From: an uncultured Oscillibacter sp.
GTDB lineage: Bacteria > Bacillota > Clostridia > Oscillospirales > Oscillospiraceae
Length of the DNA stretch: 64,000 bases
Direction of reading: 5' to 3'
Assembly (NCBI GenBank): GCA_910576865.1
Contig: CAJTKE010000006.1
Span: forward strand, 62,001-126,000
A program made the translations under genes and the position numbers. The notes beneath the pieces were generated by a model that did no database searches, was not told the DNA's origin, and was given only the letters and a program-made list of their open reading frames with translations. This document shows, one piece after another, positions 25,461 through 34,012 of the stretch. Each line of letters opens with the position of its first letter. Position 1 is the first letter of the stretch.

Positions 25461-26762
25461 ATGAAACTTACGAAAATCCTGGCGGCGCTGCTGGTCCTTG
25501 CGCTGGCTCTGTCCGCCTGTTCCGCCGCCGCCGTGGAGGAACCGGAGACCGGAATGGGCTTGGCGGTTCCCTGGGAGGGGTCCGCGGGCGCGTCCGGCTT
25601 CACGGACATTCCCGCCGGGGCTTACTACGAAACCGCCGCCAACTGGTGCCGGGAACAAGGCATCCTTACGGGAGATACCTTTGCCCCGGACGCCGCTATG
25701 ACTCGGGCCACGGTGGCGGACGCCCTGTACCGGGCGGAGGGCAGCCCGGCGGTGACTGCCGCCGCCTTCCCGGATGTGCCCGCCGGGAGCCAGTACGCTG
25801 ACGCCTCCTCCTGGGCCTCCGCTAATGGCGTAATGGGAGGCTGTGCCGACGGGCGCTTCGGCGCGGCGGACCCGGTAACCCGCCAGCAGATGGCGGCGGT
25901 GCTGTGGCGCTATGCCGGAAGCCCGAGTGCGGCGGCGGGAGAGGATTTCGCCGATGAATCCGCGATTGCGTCCCACGCCAGAACGGCGGTGGACTGGGCA
26001 AGAGCAAACGGCGTCATCAATGGCAAGGAAGGCAACCGCTTCGACCCTGCGGGAACCCTGACAAGAGCCCAGACGGCGGCCATCCTCTACCGCTATCTCA
26101 ACCAGGCGGGGCAGGAATCCGCCCCGCCTGAAACCGGGGACGCCCCCGCCGTCTATATGACCACGGACATCTCCTCCGAGGGCCTGATGAAGATCTACGA
26201 GTCCCTGGGACATCCCGCCCAGGGAGAGAAGGTAGCAGTCAAGCTGAGCATGGGCGAGCCGGGAGGCCACAACTTCCTCCAGCCCTCTCTGATCGAGGCG
26301 CTGGTGAAAAAGGTGGACGGCACCATTGTAGACAGCAACACCGCCTACGGCGGACGGCGGGCCAGCACCGCCGGGAAGATGCTCCAGCATTCCGGAGGAC
26401 ACAGCTCCACCAGCTGGGGCGGCGGCATCCAGGATCAGTTCCTGGAAGCTATGGCGGAAGCCGCGAAATCTGTGGACGACTATATGGGGGAGAATATCCT
26501 CTATATCAGCGTCATGAACAAGCTGTCCGTGGACTGTGACTGTGACAGCAACCCGGCGGAGCCGGATATGCACGATATTGGAATTCTGGCTTCCCTGGAC
26601 CCGGTGGCTTTGGATCAGGCCTGCGTGGACTTGGTCTACACGGCGGAGGACGGCGCGTCGCTGATCCAGCGCATTGAGTCCCGCAACGGCATCCATACCC
26701 TGGAGCACGCGGAGAAGATCGGCCTTGGAAGCCGGGAGTACCGGCTGGTCAGCATTGATTGA
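25461..26762 (+). CDS. Lipoprotein with SLH repeats and a shortened DUF362 domain
   Basis: 433 residues. The lipobox is LALALSAC (residues 14-20). Three SLH repeats follow (about 45-215; for example FGAADPVTRQQMAAVLWRYA). A DUF362 domain comes last (VAVKLSMGEPGGHNFLQPSL, DCDCDSNPAEPDMHDIGILA, LDPVALDQACVDLVYTAEDG). DUF362 domains of this kind run about 90 residues longer between the TAYGG block and the SGGHSSTSWGG block. That piece is missing here with the frame intact. AAGGAGG precedes the ATG. It starts 14 nt after the permease gene. Confidence 0.82.
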   Translation: MKLTKILAALLVLALALSACSAAAVEEPETGMGLAVPWEGSAGASGFTDIPAGAYYETAANWCREQGILTGDTFAPDAAMTRATVADALYRAEGSPAVTAAAFPDVPAGSQYADASSWASANGVMGGCADGRFGAADPVTRQQMAAVLWRYAGSPSAAAGEDFADESAIASHARTAVDWARANGVINGKEGNRFDPAGTLTRAQTAAILYRYLNQAGQESAPPETGDAPAVYMTTDISSEGLMKIYESLGHPAQGEKVAVKLSMGEPGGHNFLQPSLIEALVKKVDGTIVDSNTAYGGRRASTAGKMLQHSGGHSSTSWGGGIQDQFLEAMAEAAKSVDDYMGENILYISVMNKLSVDCDCDSNPAEPDMHDIGILASLDPVALDQACVDLVYTAEDGASLIQRIESRNGIHTLEHAEKIGLGSREYRLVSID

Positions 26763-27168
26763 CACGGTTACGGTTATTGTAAAAAAAGAGAAGTGGGACC
26801 GCCTTTCGAACTTCTTATCGAAAAACAGCCCTGTTTTACGCTGTGTCCACTGAAATAATCGCGTTTTCAAAAAGTCTTGGTGAAGGCGCTTTTTCGTTTT
26901 TGGTTTCGCCTTACGTCTGCATTTTTTGCTATTGCTAGAAATAAACCAGCAAAGATATCATAACTTCTGCATATTTTCGCAACTTCTTGGCGCATTTGAA
27001 ACGTTGGAAAATCGTTAGGCCCACGTCTTGACCTACACTGGCTGGCAGTTGGCGGCTTTGCCGGTTACTGCCAGCTCGTTCCCTTTGGGTGCGGCGAAAT
27101 GACCGGAAAGGGCTAGAGAGGATGAAAGAGCGCCGGCGAGAAAACTTCTGCCCTCCGGCGCTTGGTCT
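26763..27168. other. Intergenic stretch between the redox region and the integrase
   Basis: I see no gene. It is lower in GC to about 27010, then has a loose inverted repeat CTGGCAGT/ACTGCCAG near 27040-27075, which could be part of an attachment or excision site for the neighbouring integrase. A terminator-like hairpin (arms 27129-27136 and 27155-27162) serves the integrase gene on the minus strand. I could not find a tRNA gene or a clear att duplication. Confidence 0.4.
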
Positions 27169-28182
27169 TTACATGACCTCCGCCATGAAGCCATCGATTT
27201 TCTTTACGGCGTCCTTCTGCATCTCTTTCGTCACGTTGGTGTAGATGTCCAGCGTAAACTCCGCCGAGTAGTGACCCAGCATCCCGGAGACGGTCTTGAT
27301 GTCCACGCCATTTTGCAGGGCCATTGTGGCAAAGGCCCTTCGCAGAGCATGGAAACGGACGTGTTCCTCAATGCCCGCCCGCTTCAGCAGCTTTTTGTGA
27401 ATCCTGCCGACGCAGTCCGGGCCATACATTCCGTCTGTTACCGGGGAGGGGAAGAGGTAGGGACTGAACGGATGGTTTTTGCGGTCCTCCACTAGAAGAT
27501 GGATGGTCTCATCATCAACATACACGGTCCGAACAGAATTTTTTGTCTTCGGTTCTGTTACTCGCAGTTCACCTTTGCCCCTGGCTACTGACTTTGAGAC
27601 TGTCAGGCACTTTTCCTTGATGTTCAAGTCCGTCCAGAGGAGCGCCAGCAACTCGCCTCGCCGGAGGCCGGTGGTCAACTCCAGATAGAACATTGGGAGG
27701 ACACCATGTTCCTCTGCCGCTCGGAGGTAGTCACCCGGCTTCTCCGGTGGGATGATCTGCATTTCCTTTTTCTCTTTTGGCGGCAGCTTGCAGTTGGCGG
27801 CAGGGTTGTACGGAATCAGCCGTTCCATCACCGCTTGATCCAGGCATTGCCGGAACATTGCGTGAAGGCTGCGGACCGTCTTGTTGCTGAGTCCTGAACT
27901 TGCCATACCTTCATAGCGTTGGATACGACCGCTCTCTCTGGTGCTGTTGTAGAATTTCTGGATGTCCAGTGTGGTGAGTTTCCGAAGTGTGTATGATGCG
28001 CATAGAGCATAGAAGATTTGAAAGGGGACAGTTTTATATGGAGGCGTACCGCGAAGCGGCACTTTTCTTCTCATTTTTCTTTCTTCCGACCACCTGTCAA
28101 AGCAAATAGTTGAGATTCCGACCACCTGGCGAGAGTCCCCGACCCGCTCTGCGGGGCAGTGTTTACTGGCAGGGGGCGCCAA
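27169..28182 (-). pseudogene. Tyrosine recombinase (integrase), N terminus lost
   Basis: The catalytic domain is good. It has TTGLRRGELLALLW with the first Arg, HALRRAFAT in place of the usual HxLRH, LGHYSAEFTLDIYTNV with His and the nucleophilic Tyr, and a normal C-terminal tail. The core-binding domain is only half present (from LTTLDIQKFYNS on). The frame upstream of it is proline/arginine-rich nonsense with no ribosome site, so about 60-80 N-terminal residues are missing or frameshifted. It is probably inactive, a remnant of an integrative element with other scars to the right. Confidence 0.7.
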
Positions 28183-28196
28183 AGCGACCCCCTGCC
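28168..28196. terminator. Hairpin upstream of integrase relic
   Basis: 9-base arms 28168-28176 and 28188-28196 around GGCAGGGGG, followed by TTTAT on the plus strand. Confidence 0.55.
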
Positions 28197-28247
28197 TTTA
28201 TCCCGCTATAATTTCAACCAGGGCAAAACCTCGTAAGAATATCCAAA

Positions 28248-28406
28248 GGAATCGACAACGCCAAGCGCAGCCACATGGTTCGTGTCATCGACTCGGAGGG
28301 GCGGACAGTGTGCAAGCCCTTCTCCATCCGCAACAGCTGCTCAGGCTGCAACGCACTGCTGGAACGGCTGCGGAAACTCACAAACCACAAGAGCGAGGTT
28401 GTTGCC
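28248..28406 (+). pseudogene. IS110-family transposase fragment, N terminus
   Basis: The frame gives GIDNAKRSHMVRVIDSEGRT, then VCKPFSIRN and LLERLRKLTN. The (V/I)GIDxAKxxHxVxVID opening with its first catalytic Asp is that of IS110/IS116 transposases. About 50 codons remain; the sequence then joins the end of an HTH gene on the opposite strand near 28403. The rest of the element is gone. Confidence 0.65.
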
Positions 28407-28889
28407 TTTCCATTTCATTCCACTCTTATCGAAGCGGCTACTGAGCTCCACTGTAATGAGTCCCATCTCCAAAAGGGTGCTGACGCTTTTTATCGCAGTG
28501 TTCTTTGCCAACCCTGTTGCGGTAGCGATGGTGTTGCAGCTCGGGTGGCAGGTGTGCGTCTGTCGGTCCTCGATCAGCGGCAGATAGGTGTAGACCATAA
28601 ACGCAGAGGTTGGAAGCCGTAGCAGGAATACCTCGTTGGGCAGAGTGAAAAATTTTTTGCTGGTGATGTGCCGAACGTCCAGAGTAAGAGACCATTCAGC
28701 AGTGACGATACCCCTATCCGCCAGAGCCTCCGGATGCTTTTTTGTTGTACTCGCCGACAGATGAACACGTTCCGCAACCATTTCAGGAGTGAGTTGGTTT
28801 ATCTGACCGTGGGAGCGGTGATAGCCGAGGTAAGAAAAAATTACGAACGCAGCAGGGCTCAAATGTCTGTTGATTATTCCTAAAATCAT
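28341..28889 (-). pseudogene. Winged-helix accessory protein, C terminus replaced
   Basis: 182 residues. There are two wing-helix segments: LTPEMVAERVHLSASTTKKH followed by LADRGIVTAEW, and IATATGLAKNTAIKSVSTLL followed by EMGLITVEL. Proteins like this, replication-initiator or regulator-like, are common in integrative elements of gut Firmicutes. The last 20 residues or so are encoded by the antisense of the IS110 fragment, so the true C terminus has been lost. It may still make a protein. No strong ribosome site is visible. Confidence 0.6.
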
Positions 28890-28987
28890 GCTATAGTCTA
28901 TTTGTGGATGCCGCCATGGTAACGCGGCAAAAGAGAATCGTCATTACATATTTTTGAAACATAATCTATTTTCGAGGAGACCATACT

Positions 28988-29446
28988 ATGAACTTCCCGA
29001 AACTGGCTTTTCCGATAACTGTGGATTTCTGCAGCGTTGGATATTGGATTGAAAATCAGGGGCCCTTCAAGTACGGTGCCGCTGTTACCGCGTTCTTTAT
29101 AGATGGAGACATCACGGAAGCCGCCAATGAGGGCATTTCGTTGCTTCGAGATTTGGAGCGTCAGCTTCAAACCTTTGGCAGTCACCTCAAGCCTTACATG
29201 AAAGAGCGGGAGATGGATGCGATGCTGTTTCTCCAGCCGGAAAAACAGGCGGTGGCTTGTCCCATGTGCTTTGCTTTTCATCCTATTGAGGACGGCACTG
29301 GAGTCATGGCGGAGCGGTATGTGTTTTCCTCTCTGCGTGATTTTCTCTATGTGGAATTAGGGAAGGCCATCGAGCACGGCAACGCGCCGCGCCAGTGCCG
29401 TCTGTGCAGGCGACGGAGGAGAGAGACGCCGCGATTGAAAAAGTGA
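28988..29446 (+). pseudogene. Accessory-element protein of unknown function, truncated
   Basis: 152 residues. The end of the intact part reads FLYVELGKAIEHGNAPRQCR then LCRR. A CxxC that should open a zinc-finger-like C terminus (compare DUF6076-like proteins of integrative elements) is cut off. After LC the frame becomes Arg-rich and stops. CGAGGAG precedes the ATG. I am not sure of the family; the truncation is clearer than the identity. Confidence 0.5.
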
Positions 29447-29517
29447 AAGAGGCTTTGGACGAGGATTTGAAGGCGCAGATCATCGAGGAGCTGTGGAAGA
29501 AACTGAACCGCCAGTGA
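29404..29517 (+). pseudogene. C-terminal tail of another element protein
   Basis: In a frame different from the upstream gene, codons read VQATEERDAAIEKVKEALDE then DLKAQIIEELWKKLNRQ to the TGA at 29515-29517. It is a charged helical tail with no start codon of its own, joined to the gene at 28988. The source gene is not recognised. Confidence 0.5.
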
Positions 29518-29574
29518 GCGCGGCCCTATCTTTGTATACACAGGTGCAAACTATTTGAACAAGGAGAATTTGAT

Positions 29575-30963
29575 ATGCCGATTCTTGGAGCGGTCATCGC
29601 CCCACATCCGCCGCTGATTATCCCCACCGTGGGCCGTGGGCGGGAACGGGAGGTTCAGGCCACCATTGACGCTTACCGGACCGCCGCGAAGCAAGTGGCG
29701 GCCTGGGAACCGGAGGCGCTGATCATCACCTCCCCCCACCAAATCATGTATACCGACTACTTCCACATCTCCCCGGGACGGAGCGCCGCCGGTGACATGT
29801 CCACCTTCGGCGCGCCTGAAACGCGGCTGACGATCCGGTACGATGAGGGGCTGCGGGAGGAACTCGTTCGCCGAGCGGAGTCTGCCGGTCTCCGGGCCGG
29901 GACCCTGGGAGAGCGGGACCCCTTCCTGGATCACGGGACCTTCCTGCCCCTGTACTTCCTCCGGGAGGCCGGGGTGGACTGTCCCATCCTCCGCGTCGGC
30001 CTGTCCGGGTTTTCTCCCCTGGACCACTACCGGCTGGGACAGTGCATCACTCAGGCGGTGGAGACCCTGGGACGCAAGGCGGTGTTCATCGCCAGCGGCG
30101 ACCTGTCCCACAAGCTGCGGGAGGACGGACCCTACGGCTTCGCCCCAGAGGGGCCGGAGTTTGACTGCCAGATTACCGAGGCTATGGCGGCGGGGGATTT
30201 CCTGCGCTTTTTGACCATGGACCCCACGCTCTGTGACCGGGCGGCGGAGTGCGGCCTCCGGTCCTTCCAAATCATGGCCGGGGCGCTGGACGGTTTGGCG
30301 GTGGAGGCGGAGCTCCTCAGCTACGAGGGCGTCACCGGCGTGGGCTACGGGGTGGCCACCTTCACTGTCACTGGCCCGAACGAAAACCGCCGGTTCGGGG
30401 AACAGTGCGCGGAGTTGGAACAGGTCCGGCTGGCGGAGAAAAAGGTCTCCGAGGACCCTTGGGTTAAACTGGCCCGTCTGTCCTTGGAAACCTATGTGAA
30501 AACTGGAAAACGGCTGGAGCGTCTGCCGGAGGGTCTGCCCGCCGAAATGACGGACCGGGCCGCCGGGGCCTTCGTCTCCCTCCACGCCCACGGCCGGCTC
30601 CGGGGCTGCATCGGCACCACCGGGCCCACCACGGGGAGCGTGGCCTGGGAGATTGTCCAGAACGCGGTTTCTGCCTGTTCTCGGGACCCCCGGTTCATTC
30701 CGGTCGGTGTGGAGGAGCTGGACAGCCTGGAATACGGCGTGGACGTGTTGGGCCAGCCGGAACCCATCTCCTCTCCGGCAGAGCTGGATGTGAAAAAGTA
30801 CGGCGTGATCGTCTCCTGCGGCGGTCGGCGGGGACTGCTGCTGCCTGACCTGGAGGGTGTGGATACGGTAGAGCAGCAGATCGACATCGCCCGGCAGAAG
30901 GGTGGTATCAGTAGCAGGGAAAAATACACTCTGGAGCGGTTTGAGGTGGTGCGGCATTTATGA
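29575..30963 (+). CDS. Memo-AMMECR1 fusion (AmmeMemoRadiSam system proteins B and A)
   Basis: 462 residues. Residues 1-265 are a class III extradiol dioxygenase-like/Memo domain (GAVIAPHPPLIIPTVGRG, DPFLDHGTFLPLYFLREA, FIASGDLSHKL), with histidines in metal-binding positions. Residues 285-460 are an AMMECR1 domain (GAFVSLHAHGRLRGCIGTTG, with the LRGCIG signature). In most genomes these are separate genes; here they are one polypeptide. The system is named for always occurring with a radical SAM enzyme, and one starts 4 nt before this stop. Its reaction is unproven. AAGGAG precedes the ATG. The gene is intact inside a scarred region. Confidence 0.93.
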   Translation: MPILGAVIAPHPPLIIPTVGRGREREVQATIDAYRTAAKQVAAWEPEALIITSPHQIMYTDYFHISPGRSAAGDMSTFGAPETRLTIRYDEGLREELVRRAESAGLRAGTLGERDPFLDHGTFLPLYFLREAGVDCPILRVGLSGFSPLDHYRLGQCITQAVETLGRKAVFIASGDLSHKLREDGPYGFAPEGPEFDCQITEAMAAGDFLRFLTMDPTLCDRAAECGLRSFQIMAGALDGLAVEAELLSYEGVTGVGYGVATFTVTGPNENRRFGEQCAELEQVRLAEKKVSEDPWVKLARLSLETYVKTGKRLERLPEGLPAEMTDRAAGAFVSLHAHGRLRGCIGTTGPTTGSVAWEIVQNAVSACSRDPRFIPVGVEELDSLEYGVDVLGQPEPISSPAELDVKKYGVIVSCGGRRGLLLPDLEGVDTVEQQIDIARQKGGISSREKYTLERFEVVRHL

Positions 30964-31814
30964 TCTGTGAGCTGTGTTTTCACCACTGTGACCTGTCCGA
31001 GGGGCAGGTCGGCTTCTGCCGGGCCAGGGCCTGCCGGGATGGAGCCATTGTCCCGCTGAACTACGGCAAGCTCACCAGCCTGGCCCTGGACCCCATTGAG
31101 AAGAAGCCCTTGCGGCGGTTCCACCCCGGAAGTATGGTTTTGTCCGTGGGCAGCTTCGGGTGCAATCTGCGCTGTCCCTTCTGCCAGAACCACGAGATTT
31201 CCATGGCTGGAAAAGGGGAGATTGAGACCGTGGAGCTCTCCTCGGAGGCTCTGGCGGACAAGGCGTTGGAGCTGCGACCCTGCGGCAATGTCGGGGTGGC
31301 CTACACCTACAACGAGCCGCTGGTGGGCTATGAGTACGTCCGGGACTGCGCCGCCCTGGTCCATGAGCGGGGGATGGTCAACGTCCTGGTCACCAACGGG
31401 ACGATTGAGGAAAAACCCTGGCGGGCGCTGCTGCCGCTCATCGACGCCGCAAACATCGACCTGAAAGGCTTCACGCCTGAGTGGTACAAGAGGCTGGGCG
31501 GGGATTTGGAGACGGTGAAGCGTTCCATCTCCCTGGCGGCGGAGCGGTGCCATGTGGAGGTGACCACCCTCCTGATTCCCGGCGAGAATGACAGCGTGGA
31601 GGAGATCAGAAGTCTGGCCCAGTGGCTGGCATCGGTGGATCGGAACATTCCTCTGCACCTGTCCCGGTTCTTTCCCCGATATCGAATGACAAACCGGCCG
31701 CCCACGCCGGTGGAGCGGGTGGCCCGGCTGGCCGACGCGGCGAGGGAGCATCTTTCTTTTGTGTATACTGGAAGCGGTGGATATGGTAGACCTGGAGGGC
31801 AAGGGCGTCTATGA
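30960..31814 (+). CDS. AmmeMemoRadiSam radical SAM enzyme
   Basis: 284 residues. CNLRCPFCQNHEIS holds the CxxxCxxC that binds the 4Fe-4S/SAM cluster (near residues 69-76). An N-terminal CxxCxxxCxxxxGxxGxC region (CELCFHHCDLSEGQVGFC) is typical of the group. AYTYNEP and NIDLKGF are core-barrel motifs. The start overlaps the Memo-AMMECR1 stop (ATGA). The C terminus should end shortly after FVYTG. Here that point, about 31768, is joined to a restriction-gene fragment, so the last dozen residues are foreign. Activity is probably kept. Confidence 0.92.
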   Translation: MICELCFHHCDLSEGQVGFCRARACRDGAIVPLNYGKLTSLALDPIEKKPLRRFHPGSMVLSVGSFGCNLRCPFCQNHEISMAGKGEIETVELSSEALADKALELRPCGNVGVAYTYNEPLVGYEYVRDCAALVHERGMVNVLVTNGTIEEKPWRALLPLIDAANIDLKGFTPEWYKRLGGDLETVKRSISLAAERCHVEVTTLLIPGENDSVEEIRSLAQWLASVDRNIPLHLSRFFPRYRMTNRPPTPVERVARLADAAREHLSFVYTGSGGYGRPGGQGRL

Positions 31815-31905
31815 GCCGGCCAAGCAGAAAGGCGCGGCAGGACACGACCAGAAAGAACCCTTGGATGAGATCATCGAAAAGATCAACGAGAAATATAGCG
31901 GATAA
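31771..31905 (+). pseudogene. Tail fragment of a type I restriction R subunit (hsdR-like)
   Basis: In a frame offset from the radical SAM gene, codons read EAVDMVDLEGKGVYEPAKQK then PLDEIIEKINEKYSG and a TAA. The PLDEIIEKINEKY stretch is typical of the C-terminal helical region of HsdR. Only 44 codons remain, with no start. It is another scar of lost DNA. Confidence 0.55.
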
Positions 31906-31934
31906 CGGCAGAATTTCAAGCTCCATAAAGACAG

Positions 31935-31970
31935 AACACCCCCCGGCCCATGACGGATCCGGGGGGTGTT
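31935..31970. terminator. Terminator of the C-S lyase/MarR operon
   Basis: 12-base arms 31935-31946 and 31959-31970 (AACACCCCCCGG). It lies just after the MarR stop on the minus strand and also closes the plus-strand side. Confidence 0.8.
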
Positions 31971-31979
31971 CCCTCTTGC

Positions 31980-32513
31980 TTACTTTTTTGCTGCAGGGCA
32001 ATCCAGGGCCTCCCTCACAGCCGGGCTCTCTGCCGCCCTGGGGTCCACGTATACGCCATCCTTCAGATAGTACTGGGAATAGAGCGCCACGACGCTGTTC
32101 ATCGTCCGAATCGTAGTCTCCAGGTCCTGCTCCGTCAGGTCCAGTTTTTCCACGGCCCACTCCGCGTGGCCGCCGTCGTAGCGCAGATGGGCCTCGTGCA
32201 CCCGGCGGCCCAGGTCCGTGAGGGTGAGCAGGTATCGCCGCTGGTTTCCCTCCTCCCGCACCCGGAGGACCAGACCCTTTTTCACCAGCTTGTCCACGGC
32301 GACGGAGGTCGCTCCCTTGGTGCGGTACATCCGCTCGGACAGATCGGCCTGGCTGATGCCCTCGAATTGGGCGATCAGCTTGAGGGTATGGGTCTCATTG
32401 GCGTGGAGGGACACGCCCTCGTAGGTCTTGGGCTGCTTCTCGATGGCGGCGATGATCCGCTCCATATTATAGAACTGATCAAGCAGGGCGGTGAAGCAAT
32501 CCGGCTTGGACAT
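31980..32513 (-). CDS. MarR family regulator
   Basis: 177 residues from the ATG at 32513 with AGGAGG upstream; the longer frame to 32573 lacks a site. It has the MarR winged helix (HTLKLIAQFEGISQADLSER, MYRTKGATSVAVDKLVKKGL, then REEGNQRRYLLTLTDLGRRV). A C-terminal extension of about 30 residues is unusual. It is the last gene of the operon that begins at 36541. Three GTTTAA half-sites lie immediately downstream of that operon's -10, so I infer that it represses its own operon, perhaps released by thiols or oxidants. Confidence 0.92.
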   Translation of the reverse strand: MSKPDCFTALLDQFYNMERIIAAIEKQPKTYEGVSLHANETHTLKLIAQFEGISQADLSERMYRTKGATSVAVDKLVKKGLVLRVREEGNQRRYLLTLTDLGRRVHEAHLRYDGGHAEWAVEKLDLTEQDLETTIRTMNSVVALYSQYYLKDGVYVDPRAAESPAVREALDCPAAKK

Positions 32514-32618
32514 GGCGGTTTCCTCCTGGAACGTTGATAGGAACATCTTACCACATCCGCCGCCCTTTGGCAAGCGGGACCCCGTCGCCCGCCGACGCCG
32601 GGGTCCTGTCTATGGAGC

Positions 32619-33959
32619 TCAGCAGTCCTCGTAGCTGATTTCCATGGTGACCTTGCGGCTGCGCGCCAAGGCGTAGACCACGGAAATGCCCAGGATGACC
32701 AGGTTCCCGATGATCTCCGCGGTGGAGGAGGTGACCACCAGCAGCACCACCTGGAAGGTGGCGATGCCGGCGCCCAGGATGCAGAAGAAGTTCAGCAGGC
32801 CCTTGCTCACATGGAACTTGGACTTGTTCCACAGCTCCGGCATGACCTTGGGCAGGAAGATGGCCGTGAAGCAGGTGATGGCCTTCGTGGCGCTGGAGAG
32901 GATGACGGTGGAGTTGGAGACAATGCTGATGTCCAGGCCCGCCAGGATGGGCACCACGCCGATGACGTAGAACAGGAGCAGCAGGTTGACGGGGGTGGCG
33001 AACTTGGGATGGAGCTTGCCGAAGACGCCGGGCAGCCAGCCGTCCCGGGCCGCCTGGAGAATGGGGCGGCACATCCAGCCGATGGAGGCGTTCAGGGTGG
33101 TCAGCAGGGCGAACATGGCGCCGCCCACGATGAAGAACACATAGACCGGCTTGGGCATGATGGCCTCGGCCACCAGGGCCAGGCTCTTGTTGGCCACGTC
33201 GGCCACGGGCAGGACGCCCGCCGCGATGGTGCCCATCAGGGCGTACACCACCGAGATGCCCACGGTGGGCACAATGATGGCGAAGGGGATATCCACCGTG
33301 GGCTTTTTCGCCTCGCCGGAGAAGTTGATGACCACCTGGGTGCCGCCGGCGGCAAAGGACAGGTAGGCCGAGGCCATGAGGATGCCGGTGAAGCCCTTGG
33401 CCATGAAGTCCGGCGGATCGAAGTAGCCCGGCTGCACCTTGCCCACGCCGAAGGCGATAAACAGGGCGATGGCCACCGCCATGATGAGGCACATGGCGGT
33501 CTGGAGCACGGCGGCCTGCTTGGCGCCCAGCATGTTCATGACGATCAGCACCGTGATGACCGCCACGGAGACCAGCCTGGACGGCGCGCTGGGCACCAGG
33601 GCCAGCAGATACTCGGTAAACGAGATCACGTACATGGCGATGCCCAGTACCGTGAAAATGTTGATGATGGTGAAGATGCCCGCCAGGCGCTGGCCGCCGA
33701 AGGCCGCCACCTGGGTGTACTGCCCGCCCTTGAACCGGGCGGTGCCGCCCACCATAATCTGGGGAATGGCCGTCGCGATGCACAGGAGTCCCGCGATGAC
33801 GAAGGCCAGGTTGACGCTCCGTCCCGTCATGCCGATGGCCGTGCCCGTCATGGCCATGATGCCCGCGCCGATGATCTGGCCCACCGCCATGGACACCAGG
33901 TCCATCCGGCTCAGGTTGCGTTTCAGCTCCGTGCTGGGGGCGCTCTGCTGTGTTCTCAT
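32619..33959 (-). CDS. APC family amino acid permease
   Basis: 446 residues and about 12 membrane helices. The first helix carries SMAVGQIIGAGIMAMTG, the unwound GxGI substrate site of APC transporters. SFAAGGTQVVINFSGEAKKP is the sixth-helix motif with the usual F(S/A)GEAKxP ending. The substrate is an amino acid or amine; operon context with a C-S lyase suggests a sulfur amino acid or its conjugate. It lies between the EFR1 gene (53 nt away) and the MarR gene. GGAGG is upstream. Confidence 0.93.
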   Translation of the reverse strand: MRTQQSAPSTELKRNLSRMDLVSMAVGQIIGAGIMAMTGTAIGMTGRSVNLAFVIAGLLCIATAIPQIMVGGTARFKGGQYTQVAAFGGQRLAGIFTIINIFTVLGIAMYVISFTEYLLALVPSAPSRLVSVAVITVLIVMNMLGAKQAAVLQTAMCLIMAVAIALFIAFGVGKVQPGYFDPPDFMAKGFTGILMASAYLSFAAGGTQVVINFSGEAKKPTVDIPFAIIVPTVGISVVYALMGTIAAGVLPVADVANKSLALVAEAIMPKPVYVFFIVGGAMFALLTTLNASIGWMCRPILQAARDGWLPGVFGKLHPKFATPVNLLLLFYVIGVVPILAGLDISIVSNSTVILSSATKAITCFTAIFLPKVMPELWNKSKFHVSKGLLNFFCILGAGIATFQVVLLVVTSSTAEIIGNLVILGISVVYALARSRKVTMEISYEDC

Positions 33960-34012
33960 AGTGTTTCCTCCCTATGTAATGGATGTTTCCGCGTCTCCCT
34001 GTTTCGCGGATC

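Noticed and set aside
26763-27168. Possible tRNA gene or att site beside the integrase
   Set aside because: No cloverleaf could be built by eye and no duplicated core was found at the other end of the scarred region.
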